Origin: Todiramphus chloris collaris
Lineage: Eukaryota; Chordata; Aves; Coraciiformes; Alcedinidae
Assembly: GCA_025345505.1 (NCBI GenBank)
Contig: JANVCC010000014.1
Coordinates: 62,001-126,000 of the forward strand
Reading direction: 5' to 3'
DNA: 64,000 nucleotides
The notes under the pieces were generated by a model. It searched no databases. It worked only from the letters and a program-made list of their open reading frames with translations, and was not told where the DNA came from. Shown here piece after piece: positions 49,881-62,699 of the stretch (positions within the stretch are counted from its first letter, which is position 1; each line of letters opens with the position of its first letter). The position numbers and the translations under genes are program-made.

Positions 49881-51534
49881 TCATTTATTTATTATTCACT
49901 TGTTATTAAAGCATAACACCCTCATGGAAAAGAAACCCAGTCACATTGGTCATTGATATTCACTTTATTCTGCTTTTTGCATTTATATAGAAAGTATCTA
50001 ACTCCCTATGATACAAACTGAAGAAACTAGTAGATACTATAATGGAATTTTTTTCTTTCTGTAGTTAAGAACGGAAGAATTTGGCTACATGAGGCTGTAC
50101 TGATATTTTCCCAGTGGTATTGACACGAGTGAAAGCTCATAATCAGCTCTTTTTATTAGCCCTAGATAATATCACACTCATTGCAAGACTGCTCTCCAGT
50201 CTCACAAGGGCATCTTGAAATCCATGTACCTCTGGGGCAAAGAAGACACTGCAGTTTTACTAGCTGTAATCTGTAACAATAGCTCAGGCATAAAGCCTGG
50301 GATAATCTGACTCTGATTCACATTCATAGTTTAAATGGAGGCTATCTTTGATCAAATTGACCATACAGAAATAATAAACAGAAAGAAATCAGAAGAAAAA
50401 AAAAGTAACAGTTATCTAAAAGGTACTTTGGGGGGTAAAATATGGTCTTGATCCAGGAGACAGAGGAAAATATGTTTTTCACATGGTCTTTTTGGAGGGG
50501 CAGAGGTGGAAGTTATCTACAGATTTTCAGTATGTAGGTGCCTGAAGATAATGATGAAAGAGAATTTATTTTTAAAACAACTTGTTGTCAAAACAGACAT
50601 ATGCAATTTCATCATAGACTGTTTAATTATAAACCCTTATGACAAACACTAATACAAAAATATGCATTACAGTGATATCATCCCTTTCTTAATTCAGGAT
50701 AGAAACAGTTTTGCCTAAACCATTCTGAATAGCTTTCACTACAAAGTTAAGCATGTTTGTCATGTAATTCTGAATTATTTGGATTTGTACTATATTGTAA
50801 CATAAATGTTTTCAAAATGTTTTGGAAAGCATTTCAAAAGACAAACTTAATCCAATTCTGTCTGCCAGAGCATCCACATGCTGAACCCTGGAAAATCACA
50901 TTACTGCATGAGTCAAATTTCACTCATCCTTTCACCTCATTTTTTTCTCTGATTTTTATGCCAAAGATATAAATTTAGAAATATTTAGAGTCAGTGCAAT
51001 GTTGGACAGAAAATGTTTTCTATTCTTGTAAAATCAGTGATTTAAGTGTTTTCTTTTATACACGCAGAGTAATGTAAATTATTCAATAAACACACACTAG
51101 TTTTGATGCTATTTTTAGTACAAGATCTAGCTAAAGACTTGGATGACTTGGTCTGAGTGTCCTATCACTTATATTTTTCCTCCTTGTGACTGAACAAGGC
51201 ATTCATAAGTGTCAAGACCAAACGTCTCCTCTTGTTTTTTTCTCTCGAGCAGCTGCAGAATTACATGAGAAGAGAAACAAAACCGAGAGCTATACTGAGA
51301 ATTGGGCATGTTCATGCATGAAGTTGAAACAAAATATGCTGGCAACACAGAACAAAGTTCACTAGGTAATTCCAAATACATTCTTAGGTTAATTTTTTAG
51401 AGGGCAGTGATCATAGCATTAGCATAATAAAGGCTCTTTCAATAAGTAAACTCCTAAAGGAACTAAAAATGCTTTTCTCACATGCTTCTCTTGAAGTACA
51501 GATGTAATGCCAAAACCCTGCTAGCATAGTGGCT

Positions 51535-51570
51535 TTCTGTGTGCCTGCTACATTCTGTATGCCTGCTACT
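51535..51570 (+). repeat. 18-bp tandem duplication
   Basis: TTCTGTGTGCCTGCTACA is followed directly by TTCTGTATGCCTGCTACT, with two differences. Confidence 0.9.
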
Positions 51571-51595
51571 CTGTTCCATATGTTCTCCTGGCCTC

Positions 51596-51618
51596 TTTTT
51601 TTTTTTTTTTTTTTTTTT
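51596..51618 (+). repeat. poly(T) run, 23 nt
   Basis: Uninterrupted T run, 25 bp behind the 18-bp tandem duplication. Confidence 0.9.
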
Positions 51619-54191
51619 GTATGTGCATCTCCTGTGTAATTTTGCTTCTCTCCACACTGTGCCCTGGAGAAAAGAGGGTCATCTATTCTGACAGGCTGCA
51701 TCCCAATTCCTGTTAGAGCTCCTTTGAAAAAAAAGGAGTCTCCTCACACCACACTTCTGAAGCACAAGTCATATAGAGGCTATTCTGAGCTGGTGGAGTG
51801 CTCTCATTATAGTTCCAGGTCTACAGGCGTGGCCTGGGATATGAATATATATGGTGCTACCAGGATCAAGACATCTAATTTAGGTTGACCCAGATAAAGA
51901 TGAGAGGTAAAACTATACTAATGAAGAACCCCAAAAGGAGAAGGAATTTTAGAGGTGTTCTTGGACGTAAGCCACCACCAGAAAAATCAGAGAATGCGAC
52001 TGAAGCTATCAGGATTCACTCCCCTTGGAAGTATTGATGTTTACAAAGGAATGTTAGAGCTAGGCTGGTGTGAGGTGTATTAGAATACTCTAATATATGC
52101 TAATAGAATTTGTTTTGGTAGTAAGCTGGAAGGAATAATGCATGGAAACATGTATCTTATTACCAGTCACTCTTGTATCTTAACAAGATGACCATAAATT
52201 GATCTGTTCTGTATCTTTGATGTGGGTTAGCTTACAACATGCAGCTATTTCCTAGACAGTAATCTACACAGTGTCATGAATTCAACTTTTCCTCTATTTT
52301 GTGAATACTATTTTTTTTTTTTTTTTTTATAACTGTTGACATATTTTAAATGTACAATTTCTTAGTTCTTCCTGCCTTAAGCCATGCAATGACAGTTAGA
52401 CCTAAAAAACAGTGTCTGGTGGTAAATCTACAAAGAAAGCCTGAAGCCAAAACACATACACAAGAGATGGAAAATAGCTCTACAAAATGCTTTTTGGTAA
52501 TTCTCCACTGAATAGCATGAAAAAGCATTAGGCATAGAGATGGGCGAACACAGCTGTGGATTCCTCTGTGATCCTGTATCAAGAGCTGTTCTGTGGATAA
52601 TCCATTTAAAACTGCTCTTTGGCCTGAGCCAGCATGTGCCAAGTTTCTGCATCAATCATGATATTCTGCCTTGCCCAGATATAAGCCAGTCAACAACTAA
52701 TGGGATTACATGGCCACAACAGTTTCTAACAGGAAAATGGCTTTAGAAAACTGCAATTGGATTTGAATTGATAATCCCTCAAATGGAAAGGTAGCTTTTC
52801 ATGTATTGATGCTGAATCACTATTTCTAGCAACAACAACAGGAGACAAAAGTCCAAAACTAATTCTCAATTATTTATTTATGTATTTATTTATTATTTTT
52901 TAAGGCTTCAGTGTGTTGGTGTTCATCACTTCAATTTGGAGGCCACACCTCAAACATTTCTCTCAGAAGAAATTTGGATCCATTTAGATAAGAGTGGACA
53001 TATTCTGATCAGCAAACTATTTACTGTAAATGGGCTGTGTTCTTTGCAATCTAGGTTGCAGGGCATTGCAGCTCTATTAGAAGGCAGCAACAGTCAAAGA
53101 CATTCATCAGCATCATTTACTTACTTTTGAAAGTGCAATTATGGTATAATGAATTTGGCACTATTTGCAGCTGAAAATTGCTTATTAAGTATTTATTAAC
53201 ATTTAAAGCACTGTTCTATCTCATTTTAGCAGAACTGAATTCTATTGTAGTTTAGCAGAACTAATTTTATCTAAATAAGCAAAATGCATTAAGTGAGACT
53301 ATATGATGAATGAAACAAAATGCAAATCACACTAGTGAGGCTAATTTTTCCATTTCATTCAAGTGAACAGCAATCAACTTTTTGCACTGATTTCCCTGTC
53401 ACCTCTATTTTCTCCTGAGTTTACTAGGGAAAGACAGGAAGCAGAACACAAAATATAAAAGTTTTGCCTTCTGAAAACATGGGCCTATCCCAGCAGCAAG
53501 TTTTATCCCAGCACAAGTTGTTAACTCAGCTCTAGTCGGAGCAATCGGAAGGCACTACAAATCCAGAATAAGATACAGTATGAGTATTACCTGAGAAGAA
53601 ACATACAAAGCCTACATTTGCCTGCTTCCCTTTTTCTATCACAAAAAGCACTTTTAATGGAAAATCCTGGAACTTTTGTTAGGTCATCTTACTATAATTT
53701 AGTATTTATCAATTACATAATCATTAAAAATAATAAATATTGTGGTTTGGTTTTGTTTTGTTTTTTTAATCTCTCCGCAATTGTAAGCACTTGCATTTCC
53801 CCCACATTTCTAGCCAGGAAAAGTTATCTACAGGAGTTAGCTGAGTGTAGTCTGAGGAGCTTTACTGAAAGGTAGTCCTTACATGTCCTTAGAGTGACCC
53901 TTGCTTGACACTCAGTAACTCTAGGCTATGGTAAAACATTGTGGCTTCTCTGCAACATGATACAAAATGCATACACCTCATATTAGTTTCCATTCCTGAC
54001 TAAGGCTGCATTTGACTGCTGTTCCTTCATCGTTGGAGAAAACTGGAGCTGTTTTTCTATGTTGACTTTCTGTCCATTAGACATCTCTGTGTTCTTTGCC
54101 CTGCTACTTCTATTAAGGCTTTCTTCTACAATGGGTTTTGGAGTAGGTATTTTTTTCCCCAAATCTATGCAGGATTTCTCATTATGTTGTC

Positions 54192-54217
54192 TTTTTTTTT
54201 TTTTTTTTTTTTTTTTT
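54192..54217 (+). repeat. poly(T) run, 26 nt
   Basis: Uninterrupted T run in AT-rich DNA. Confidence 0.9.
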
Positions 54218-56760
54218 AATGTAAGCCTTTTAAATATTACAAATGAGTTTCTTGTTGGCCAAAGAGTCTGGATTTCTTGTGTTGTAAACTGATGTACTCA
54301 TCATTTTTTATTTTGAATAATTTATTAGTCCGAACCCCAAGAGCGTCTTAGAAAACCGAAACCATACCTCCTGTGAACATGCCACACCCACATCCACAAA
54401 CACTGATCAGTTGAATGCTCTCCCTACAACCTAATTAGTATATCTGAGCCATTTGCTTTTGTGCCAAAGTAATCTATGGCTAAAGATTCAGCCAAAAGCA
54501 TGTCAACTGTAAGTGTTTTTGTTGCTTTGCATCTGAAGTTAAAAGACTTTTTAAACCTCAGACTATATTCAAAAAAGAACAATAAAAATGCATTACCTCT
54601 TCATACGATGGGGAAGATGACAGCTCTGTGTAAACTTCTTTTTATTCCCAGAATGTCATTGGCTCTTGCCTCAAGATATAATGTGAGAAATGTGGGCACA
54701 AACTGATCAGGGTAGGTAGCATTTAAGGGTGGAATTCATCAGATTTAAATCAAGGGGCTGGTTCACATACAAAGACTTGACTGTCCAATTTGAACTGTGC
54801 CAAAACAAACCAGTAACCTAAAAATAAGACTCTGCATTGTGCCTATCATCTTCCTCCTTGTTCTTTCTCACATAAATACAAGAAAATTGCAAGATACAAT
54901 CCATCAGGAAACAGAATGAAAAAAAAAAAAAGGTTTTTTAACAATGTCTCACTGAACAAAGAGGTGATCCAAATGAGAAAAGGTAAGGTAAGCAGAAATG
55001 TGCTTTACAGTCCACACTAGATGATGAAGAAAGTAAATCAAGTCCATCTATCCTTCCGGCTTTTGTAACTCATTTAAAAAAGAAAAAGCCAAACCTGTTC
55101 TAACCAAATTAGGTTAACAGACTAGTGAGGCTGCCTGTTTCCTATTTCATCTTTATTATTTTTATTTTGTTAATTAATTTTGAGAATATTAACATTAGCT
55201 TTAATGTTGGGGTTCCTACTTCTTTGTAATCAGATTAAGTGATTCCAAGGTCTTTCATGTGTGTTCTAGTTCTCTTTTCAACAGCTTTCATAACCGCCTG
55301 CTTCTATTTATATTTCTCCTACCGCAAAGCCAATGTCACTGAGATACTTCTGCTCTTGCTCGTAAGAAATGTTAAATCTGCTATTTTTGGAAAGGAGCTC
55401 AGCATCATTCATGCTGACTAATTACTTTCATTTCTTTCATCTTGTTTTCTGTTTTCCATCTCTTTTATTTTGCATTAACCCCTTACCGCTAACATTCTCC
55501 AGGCAGCAATCCAGTGGAGCCAGGCTACCACAGTGCTGACAGCTCCATGACAATAGGCAGAGATGCTGCAGTATTTCTGTGTGGCAGGCTGCAAAAAAAA
55601 TCCTCACTTTCTTGATATGGTCACATTTAGAGATAAGCTGTGATGGGTCACGTGTTTTCCTTTCATGCTGCTTGTTCCTATCCAATTGAGCAATGGCAGC
55701 AGGGAGACATTTTTCTCTTAGCACTCATCAAGATGTAATAACAGGGCTCCTATTGTTAGAGAGGCAAGCCTTGCTTTTGTTGGCACCAATAAGAGTTTTA
55801 ATGTAAACACCAGCCTTGAAAGACAACATACTTGCAGTTAAGAGAATACAAAAATGTCTAATAATAACATATCTTCATTCTAAATTCTGACACGTGCTTC
55901 TGAGATTGCCAGTCTTTCCTGTTTTAAGCCATAAACCTAACACCATACCTTAAGTTACAGCAGTCCTATAAAAGACAAAGCGGTCAGAATACAAGCTGGT
56001 TTTCCCCCTCATGAAAATTGTTTAAAGCTAATACTAAAACCAGTCAGAGCCTTCTCACAAAGAAACAGAAGTAAAAATAAAGGTCAAGATCCTGGCTCTG
56101 CCTGCATCTGCCTTGGCCAGAAAAGCCAGCCCAGCAAAGACATGGAAGCAGCTCACTTTGTGCTCCTTCAAAAGGCCAGCAAGGGTGACACTGACATGTG
56201 GTATGCATCAAAACCCAGTGCCTCCTGTTCTTTGGTATTAGCTATCAGACTTAATTTTAATTTGCTCCAGGCCTGCAGGTGCACAAAACACTTCAGAAGC
56301 TCCTAGTCCAAAATACCTTCAAGCTTCGCAAACAACAGATCTCAATACAAGATTTAGCATGATTTATATCTAACTGTTAAAGGTTGTGTAATAGTGTAAG
56401 TTTACTCAGAGGTGATAATAAGCTTTGGTATACCGGCCTGCTCTCTCCTGGTTCCAGAAAATAGATGTAATGAAAAATTCACTTGGTATTTGGCCACTAC
56501 TATAGTTTTGATCCACTACGGCAAAATTATACTATAGTGAAAAAAAAAAAAAAAAGCAGCTCTAAAATGTCAGGCTTGCACATTGAACACTAGTGATTTA
56601 AATCCATGCTCAGACAGGTAACAAACCTGATCACCAGTTACTGAGGTCACACGACTTCCACTGAACCAAGCATCTGATTTTGCAGATTTGGTTTCTGGCT
56701 GCCAGAGCACTGTCCAAATGCAAAGAAGTTTTTCAAAACATTAGTTTATTTAAAAAGTTT

Positions 56761-56834
56761 TCATTGGCCCAATGATAATTAGCCACAAGCTCCACAATGT
56801 CATTAGGACCACAGAGATTGGTCCTAATGACATT
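56761..56834. repeat. two adjacent inverted repeats, one a perfect 16-bp stem
   Basis: AATGTCATTAGGACCA (56796-56811) and TGGTCCTAATGACATT (56819-56834) are perfect reverse complements around a 7-nt loop (CAGAGAT). Just before lies a smaller hairpin, TCATTG-GCC-CAATGA (56761-56775). No transposon ends were recognised outside. Confidence 0.93.
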
Positions 56835-59800
56835 CGTTTTTCTATTGCCTACAAAACACCAAGGCTAATGACTGCCAGACATATCCCATCCACTTTGCCT
56901 AGGTCATACTACCATGGATGTGTATTATATGATTACAGACCTGGGCACTTTGCTGTATTATGTCAGATGCTTTTTTAAACTGCCATCTTCCAGATTCATG
57001 ATTTATAGTTAAAACGTCTCTAGTTTCAGTGCTTTAAAACATAAATGAGTTTATTACACACACATAAATGAGTGTGTAATCAATGCAGTGATGTCTCTCT
57101 GAGTTTACAAGCTGGATGATGGCTTGAAATTACATAAATTGCCTCATATTTTGTGACATGATGTTATTGCTGAAGTCTGGTGATAATTCTCTTAACCTCA
57201 AATATTTCACTACTCATTTTACTAGATCACTAGTAGGTAATCACTCACACTGGATGTACTTACAGCTTTTGGCAAATGTTTATTGTGTAAGGTTAAAGAC
57301 ATTCACATCTTTTCCTGTATGTTTAAGGTAATTCCCTACCTGGCCAGCCAAGTCAAGGAATGAGAAATATGCATCTTCTGAATCAAACTGGTCCCTTGAT
57401 ACTGAAAACTATAATTGTCTTATCCTCTTTCAGGCTCCTGAAGATCCAATTATCCTTTCTCTAACTGCCAACCTTCAGTTTTCTTTTAGCTTCTTGAATG
57501 TCTTGTGTTGCTGATTTTAATTAAATGATATTTAATATAAATGTAATACTAAAGGAACAGATACCTATTCAACTAGTCTGTGTAAGAAAGTTGAAAAGAA
57601 GAAAGCACACTGAGTAACCCAGCTATTTAATTTCATATTGCATACCAAAATTTCAAATCCAATGTGTTTCAGAAGTCAGTGTTTATTGTATCTAAATTGT
57701 CACTGATATCCATGGATAATTACTGCTCCAAAGAAAGGTTATTGCTGGGTCCAGAGAGACACCATCTAAATCTTCTTCATCTCTCCAGAAAACTTTCCAG
57801 CTTTCTAATACACAGCAAATACTTCAGCATGCAATACATGTGCCACATGCATTCTGTTTTCTGACAAACTTATGAGCATGCTTTCCTCAAGAACAGTTGT
57901 ATAGATTACTCCATGATGTGCTACAATGCCAGTGGGAGGAAAAAAAAAAAAAAGCCAAACCCAGTTTTATTTACTAAAAACATACACTGCCTTTTTCTTG
58001 AAGATCATTTGGTTAGCATAAGTGAAAGAGGCAGAAAGGAAGGGAGTCAACAATGTAGAATAAACTGTACCCTACCCTCTGAAAGCAGTATTTGGCACAC
58101 AGACAACAGTTTCTTAGTGATAATTAGCAAGTCAGCTTCTGTCTGTTTGTCTGTCTTCTGTTACGCTGTGTTTTGCTATCACAGTAGTTCCAGTCATCTT
58201 CTTTCTTCCCACACAGCAAATCTATCAGCAGATGAATTATTCTGGCACTATTTAATAATCAATTTTTGTATTTTATTTTCCACAGGGATTACATGTAGCT
58301 ATTTTTTGTAGCATGAGTAAAATTGCATTACACAGAGCATTTTACAGTGTTTGCCCTGTAAAATCCTTTGCAACTTTGTGAAGAATTAATTGAACAAAGT
58401 AGTTTATGAGCTAGATATAGACACCACTAAATGAAGGACTAGCTCACAACAGAAGACTTGAAAGCAGGCTTCTGGGATTACTGCTACAGTCCTGGGGAAG
58501 CAGCATTCCCAGAGGGTAGAGAGCTGCTCAGAGGTAAGATGAGCCCTGGAAAGGATGGCTTTACGCATCTTCCAGAGACCAGTTCTTTTTTGCTAGACTG
58601 TGTTTCTGATTTACCTGTACTGTCACAACAGCTCCAAGGACACATGTCATAACAGGGACAGTTCCAAGGACACACATCATAACAGGTTTTCCCCCACTTT
58701 TGTACAGCAGAAATGTTCAGGAAAAGACAAAGTTGCATACTGGAAAAGTAAGGCTTCCAAATATTGTGAGAGTACTTCAAACTTTTCCCCTTTTTCTCAC
58801 TTCTTCATGAGACATAATCTTATTAACTTCATCTATACTCTTACTTTCTACTTATTCTTACATTTTAAGGAAATTATCATTCAGTTGATGTCACTTCTTT
58901 CTTCAAACACCTTTTTTTTTTTTTTTTTTCAACTTCTGGGGGGGCATCATGAGGGACTTTTTTCCCTAAACGTGGAAATAGATTGCTTGTCACTTCTATG
59001 ATGTTAGAATGAGGGCAGGTCAAGGAAAATATAAAGGATAAAGAACACAAATGAATCAAAAATTCTGTTGTGTATTCATGAACTGCTTATAAGAATAAAA
59101 TCTTGCCACTGATTGTCTAGTTACAATCAAGATGCACATCTCAAGTGCAACTAATAAAAACCCTATGACCACAGCGATAAAGCTGAAAGAACAATATAAA
59201 TCAGGCAGCAAAGGCAAAATGACTCTGTAAGACACAGTGCTTATAGCTTTGTTGAAAAATTTTACTCTAGGTTGGTTTGGAATAGAGTGAATGGAAGTAG
59301 CTAAAAACAATAAACGTGAAATAATAAAATATTTTGTATTTTGAGGAAAATATTCTCATGTCACAAACCCAAGAAAAGAATGCACTACAAAAGAAATCTG
59401 AAATCCTGACTGAAAAAAATATGTATATCTTAAAAATGGAACTGCTTAGAACCACCTACAATCAAGCAGGGATGAACATGAACAGAAAAAGAAATTATCA
59501 CAAAGAGATGAAAAATGTTGATATAAAACTGCCTAGAAATGAGTATAAAAATCTCCAATGAAATTTGGATGAGAAAGAAGCTTTTAAAACCAAATTTCCC
59601 TATTTTGGATAAATCAAAAACAGAGTGCGGAGAGATATTTACCCATGATAATTTGTACTTTTCACATGCAATTTTAGAGTGCTGAACCTAAGGTCAAGGC
59701 AAAGAACAGCTCAGAGTAGAACTCCTCAATGGACAAAAATCAAGCTCTCAGAAAAATATCAAGCAACTAAATTAAGGTCACGTATGGCATCTTGATTCAG

Positions 59801-60825
59801 GCTCCCACTACATCATCTGCTTTGCATAGATGTTATTACATGTTCATTACTCTTTTGCTACATTCAGTGAATAATTGTAGTATGCAGAGTAGATTCTATT
59901 TATTTAATAGAAAATAAGACATTAATTTATCAAAGCCTCCAGCTGCAGTGAAAATCAAACTTACAGTGCTGTGATGACAATTGCCTCCATTATAAAGCAG
60001 GCCCATGGGACCAAGTCCTGTGATCATGCAAATAAAGTTAATACTACAGCATAAGAGGCAAGCCACTGTCTTGCATTTCTTAATTTTGAGTACTTGGAAA
60101 TTTTATATTTCCTTAATGTGTACTTCTCTGTATATATTTTGAAAAATGTTAAATTAAGTACATCGATATAAAATGGAAACTGTTGTTTCATGGTGATGGT
60201 CTGTCTAGGTTGTCCGTAGAACAGGGAACTACAACAGAGGGTTGATGACACTCAAGAAGTATCTACTTCAACTCTAATTTCTGAATAGGAGCATGTGACT
60301 GTGGTCACAAAGCCTTTTGCAATCTTTACCAACTCTTTTCTATCTTTTCCAATTTGTTCCACACCAGGCCTCTCCGCATACGTTACCTGTTTTATATCTT
60401 TTCCATTCTCCTTGACTGCACATTGATGATTTCCCCCTTTCAAAATCTCACTCCCACAGTTTGTCCACCTTGTCTCAAGACTTAATAACTGGATTGTTGG
60501 CAATGATCCCAATGGCCAAGTTTGGGTCCCTCCCTGCCCTGTCCCAGTTCTGCTGAGCTGTGTATCACAGACTCCCCCATCACTTGCAGCTGATGGTCCA
60601 GGATTTTACACTTCTATATTTGAGACAGTCACTCAGAGAGATTTTTGTATGATCATCCAGTTCAGAGAAGAGGCCTAATTTAGAAGCCTCTCTCTCTTCA
60701 TGAACTCTATGGGATTTTAAAGGAAAATGGCTTTCTAACTTGCAAGCCTAATTCAAGGTGATACATACATCAGCTATAGTGCCTGGGCAGTGACAGCAGT
60801 GATGGGAGTTCCTTTATTTATTCCA
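56835..60825. other. unannotated AT-rich sequence
   Basis: No gene was recognised in about 4 kb. It holds a 30-bp tandem duplication at 58628-58686 and an 18-T run at 58912-58929. Open frames up to 133 codons cross the T run and are not credible. Confidence 0.5.
58628..58686 (+). repeat. 30-bp tandem duplication
   Basis: ACAGCTCCAAGGACACATGT + CATAACAGGG is repeated as ACAGTTCCAAGGACACACAT + CATAACAGG, with about three differences. Period is exactly 30 bp, so it keeps frame in any translation. Confidence 0.92.
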
Positions 60826-60867
60826 GGATATAATCTTTATAGATTATATCCCAGGATATAATCTATA
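60826..60867. repeat. triple inverted repeat, two exclusive hairpins
   Basis: GGATATAATCT (60826-60836), its reverse complement AGATTATATCC (60841-60851), and a third copy GGATATAATCTATA (60854-60867) lie side by side. The middle arm can pair with the left arm (11 bp, 4-nt loop) or, extended to TATAGATTATATCC (60838-60851), with the right arm (14 bp, 2-nt loop). Confidence 0.93.
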
Positions 60868-60869
60868 AT

Positions 60870-61490
60870 CATGCAGCTCAGAAGGCTAACCATATCCTAG
60901 GATGCATCAAGAGAAGCGTGGATAGCAGATCGAGAGAGGTGATTCTCCCCATTTACTCTGCTCTAGGGAGACCCCACCTCAAATACTGCATCCAGTTCTG
61001 GTGTCCCCACCATAAAAGGGACATAGATCTGTTGGAACAAGTCCAGAGGAGGGCCACAAAGATGATCCAGGGGCTGGAGCACATCTGCTACAAGGATAGG
61101 TGGAGGGAGTTGGGATTGTTCAGCCTGGAGAAGACTCCAGGGGGGACCTTATAATTGCCTTCCAATACCTGAAGGGATCACACAGGAAGGCCGGAGAGGG
61201 ACTCTTCACAATAGTGTCCAGTGGTAGAAAGAGGGGACATGGTGTATAAACTGAGGGAAAATAGTTTTAGATTGGATCTTAGGGAAAATTTCTTCAGTAC
61301 GAGGGTGGTGAGACTCTGAATAGATTGCCTAGAAGGACTGTGGATGCCCACTCCCTGGAGGTGTTCACGGCCAGGTTGGATGAGGCCTTGAGCAACCTTG
61401 TCTAGTTGAGAGGCATCCCTGCCCGTGGCAGGAAGGTTGGATTAGATCTCTAAGGTCCCTTCCAGCCTAAGCCATTCTACGATTCTATGA
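60870..61490 (+). mobile_element. CR1 LINE 3' fragment, 0.6 kb
   Basis: The copy starts at about GCAGCTCAGAAGGCTAACC, near the end of ORF2, and ends in ATTCTACGATTCTATGA at 61490. A frame at 60918-61154 keeps CR1 C-terminal phrases ([40 protein letters not shown]), then breaks where the family continues RRLxGDL. Frameshifts and stops follow. The 3' UTR and octamer tail are well kept, suggesting intermediate age. Confidence 0.95.
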
Positions 61491-62699
61491 TTTATGTATC
61501 ACTACTTGCACAAAGACTGCCATGGTGTGGAATTATCATCTTTCTATTTATTCAGAGCAAATCAACAGTTTGCATGGCATTACACTTTGTAGTTTTGTTT
61601 TCTGTTAGTTTGCAATGCAATGCAATGCAAATGTATTGCTTGCTGTTGGATTGTTCACTTGTTTATATTTTCTTTTTCATAAGAAGTGTTGTAATTTGAA
61701 ACATGTTTGGGTGACACCTGTTTTTCAGGCGCAAAGTTTTGAAATATCTTGCAGTCAGCATCGCTGCACACTCAATCTCAAAACTAAAATAGCTTATAGA
61801 AAATTTCTGGGTAGAAGCTCTGACCCTCTCTAAAAGCAGATGATGATCTGAATGGGCTATTAAATCATTGTATTAATTGTAACTCTGGTTATGCACTGGT
61901 GGCTTCCATTGTACAAGGCTAGCTCTCGAGTGATGACTTCTCTGTAGTTCATCACTGACATTCATTTGATAGGGAGCTGTTAGTAAAATTTTCTTTTTAT
62001 ACTGAAAAAATTTAAGATGAGGAGAGCTCTTGGGTTCACATTTTTCAAGCATTTTCTCGAAGTCAGGATCTCTTTTTTACTTAAGATGGGTGAGGCTTTT
62101 TTTATTTAGAACATTATCTGATTACCAAAGGTATAGTTTCATATGGATTTATTCATTTATTTATGTAAATGTCTGCATTTGTTCCCCATTATTCAACTAA
62201 GATTGATAACATATCATTGACAGGAATAAAAGCTTATTAGAATGAGCCAATTATAATGAGAATTTATAATTTGATTCTAAAAGAAGGCACTCAAGTGGAA
62301 ATTATTTTATTTTAAATTGTTAGATCAATATGAACTCTTATAATCACGAAAATTTTCAAATACCATGATGTAGCTGAGTTATGTAATTTCATACTACACA
62401 CTTAGTGTATAGTGTATCTAATTATCTAGTTTCTGGGGATCATACACTAAATCTTGTGATCCAGTGATCGATTATAAAAACTGGTAAGAGGTAAAGAGGC
62501 ATAAAACTCACTCATGTATTCTGACATTACATTTTCCATGTATTAAACCAAATTCCTAGTCTTCTAGTTGCCACAGGGTTCAGATGTAGGATACTAGTTT
62601 TACACCACTTTGTTTCTCCACTTTTAGCCACATCCAAGTCCTTCAGGGCGTAAAATACTCTCCAAAGTCCAAGGTGCTACTGCCATCAATTTAAAAGAA
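61491..62699. other. unannotated AT-rich sequence
   Basis: No gene was seen. Four TGCAA units at 61611-61630 run into an octamer-like ATGCAAAT (61626-61633). The rest is repeat-free and AT-rich. Confidence 0.5.
61611..61633 (+). repeat. (TGCAA)4 ending in an ATGCAAAT octamer
   Basis: Four perfect 5-bp units; the last overlaps the POU-factor consensus ATGCAAAT. Such a motif occurs easily by chance in AT-rich DNA, so regulatory meaning is only possible. Confidence 0.7.

Larger units (their letters stand above)
49881..56760. other. unannotated AT-rich sequence
   Basis: No gene was recognised in about 6.9 kb. Simple repeats are T runs at 51596-51618, 52311-52328 and 54192-54217 and TTTA-type repeats near 52866-52902. 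An 18-bp tandem duplication lies at 51535-51570. The stretch at about 51790-52250 is less AT-rich and could be a decayed LTR. The segment 55490-55800 is balanced in composition and repeat-free. Confidence 0.45.
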
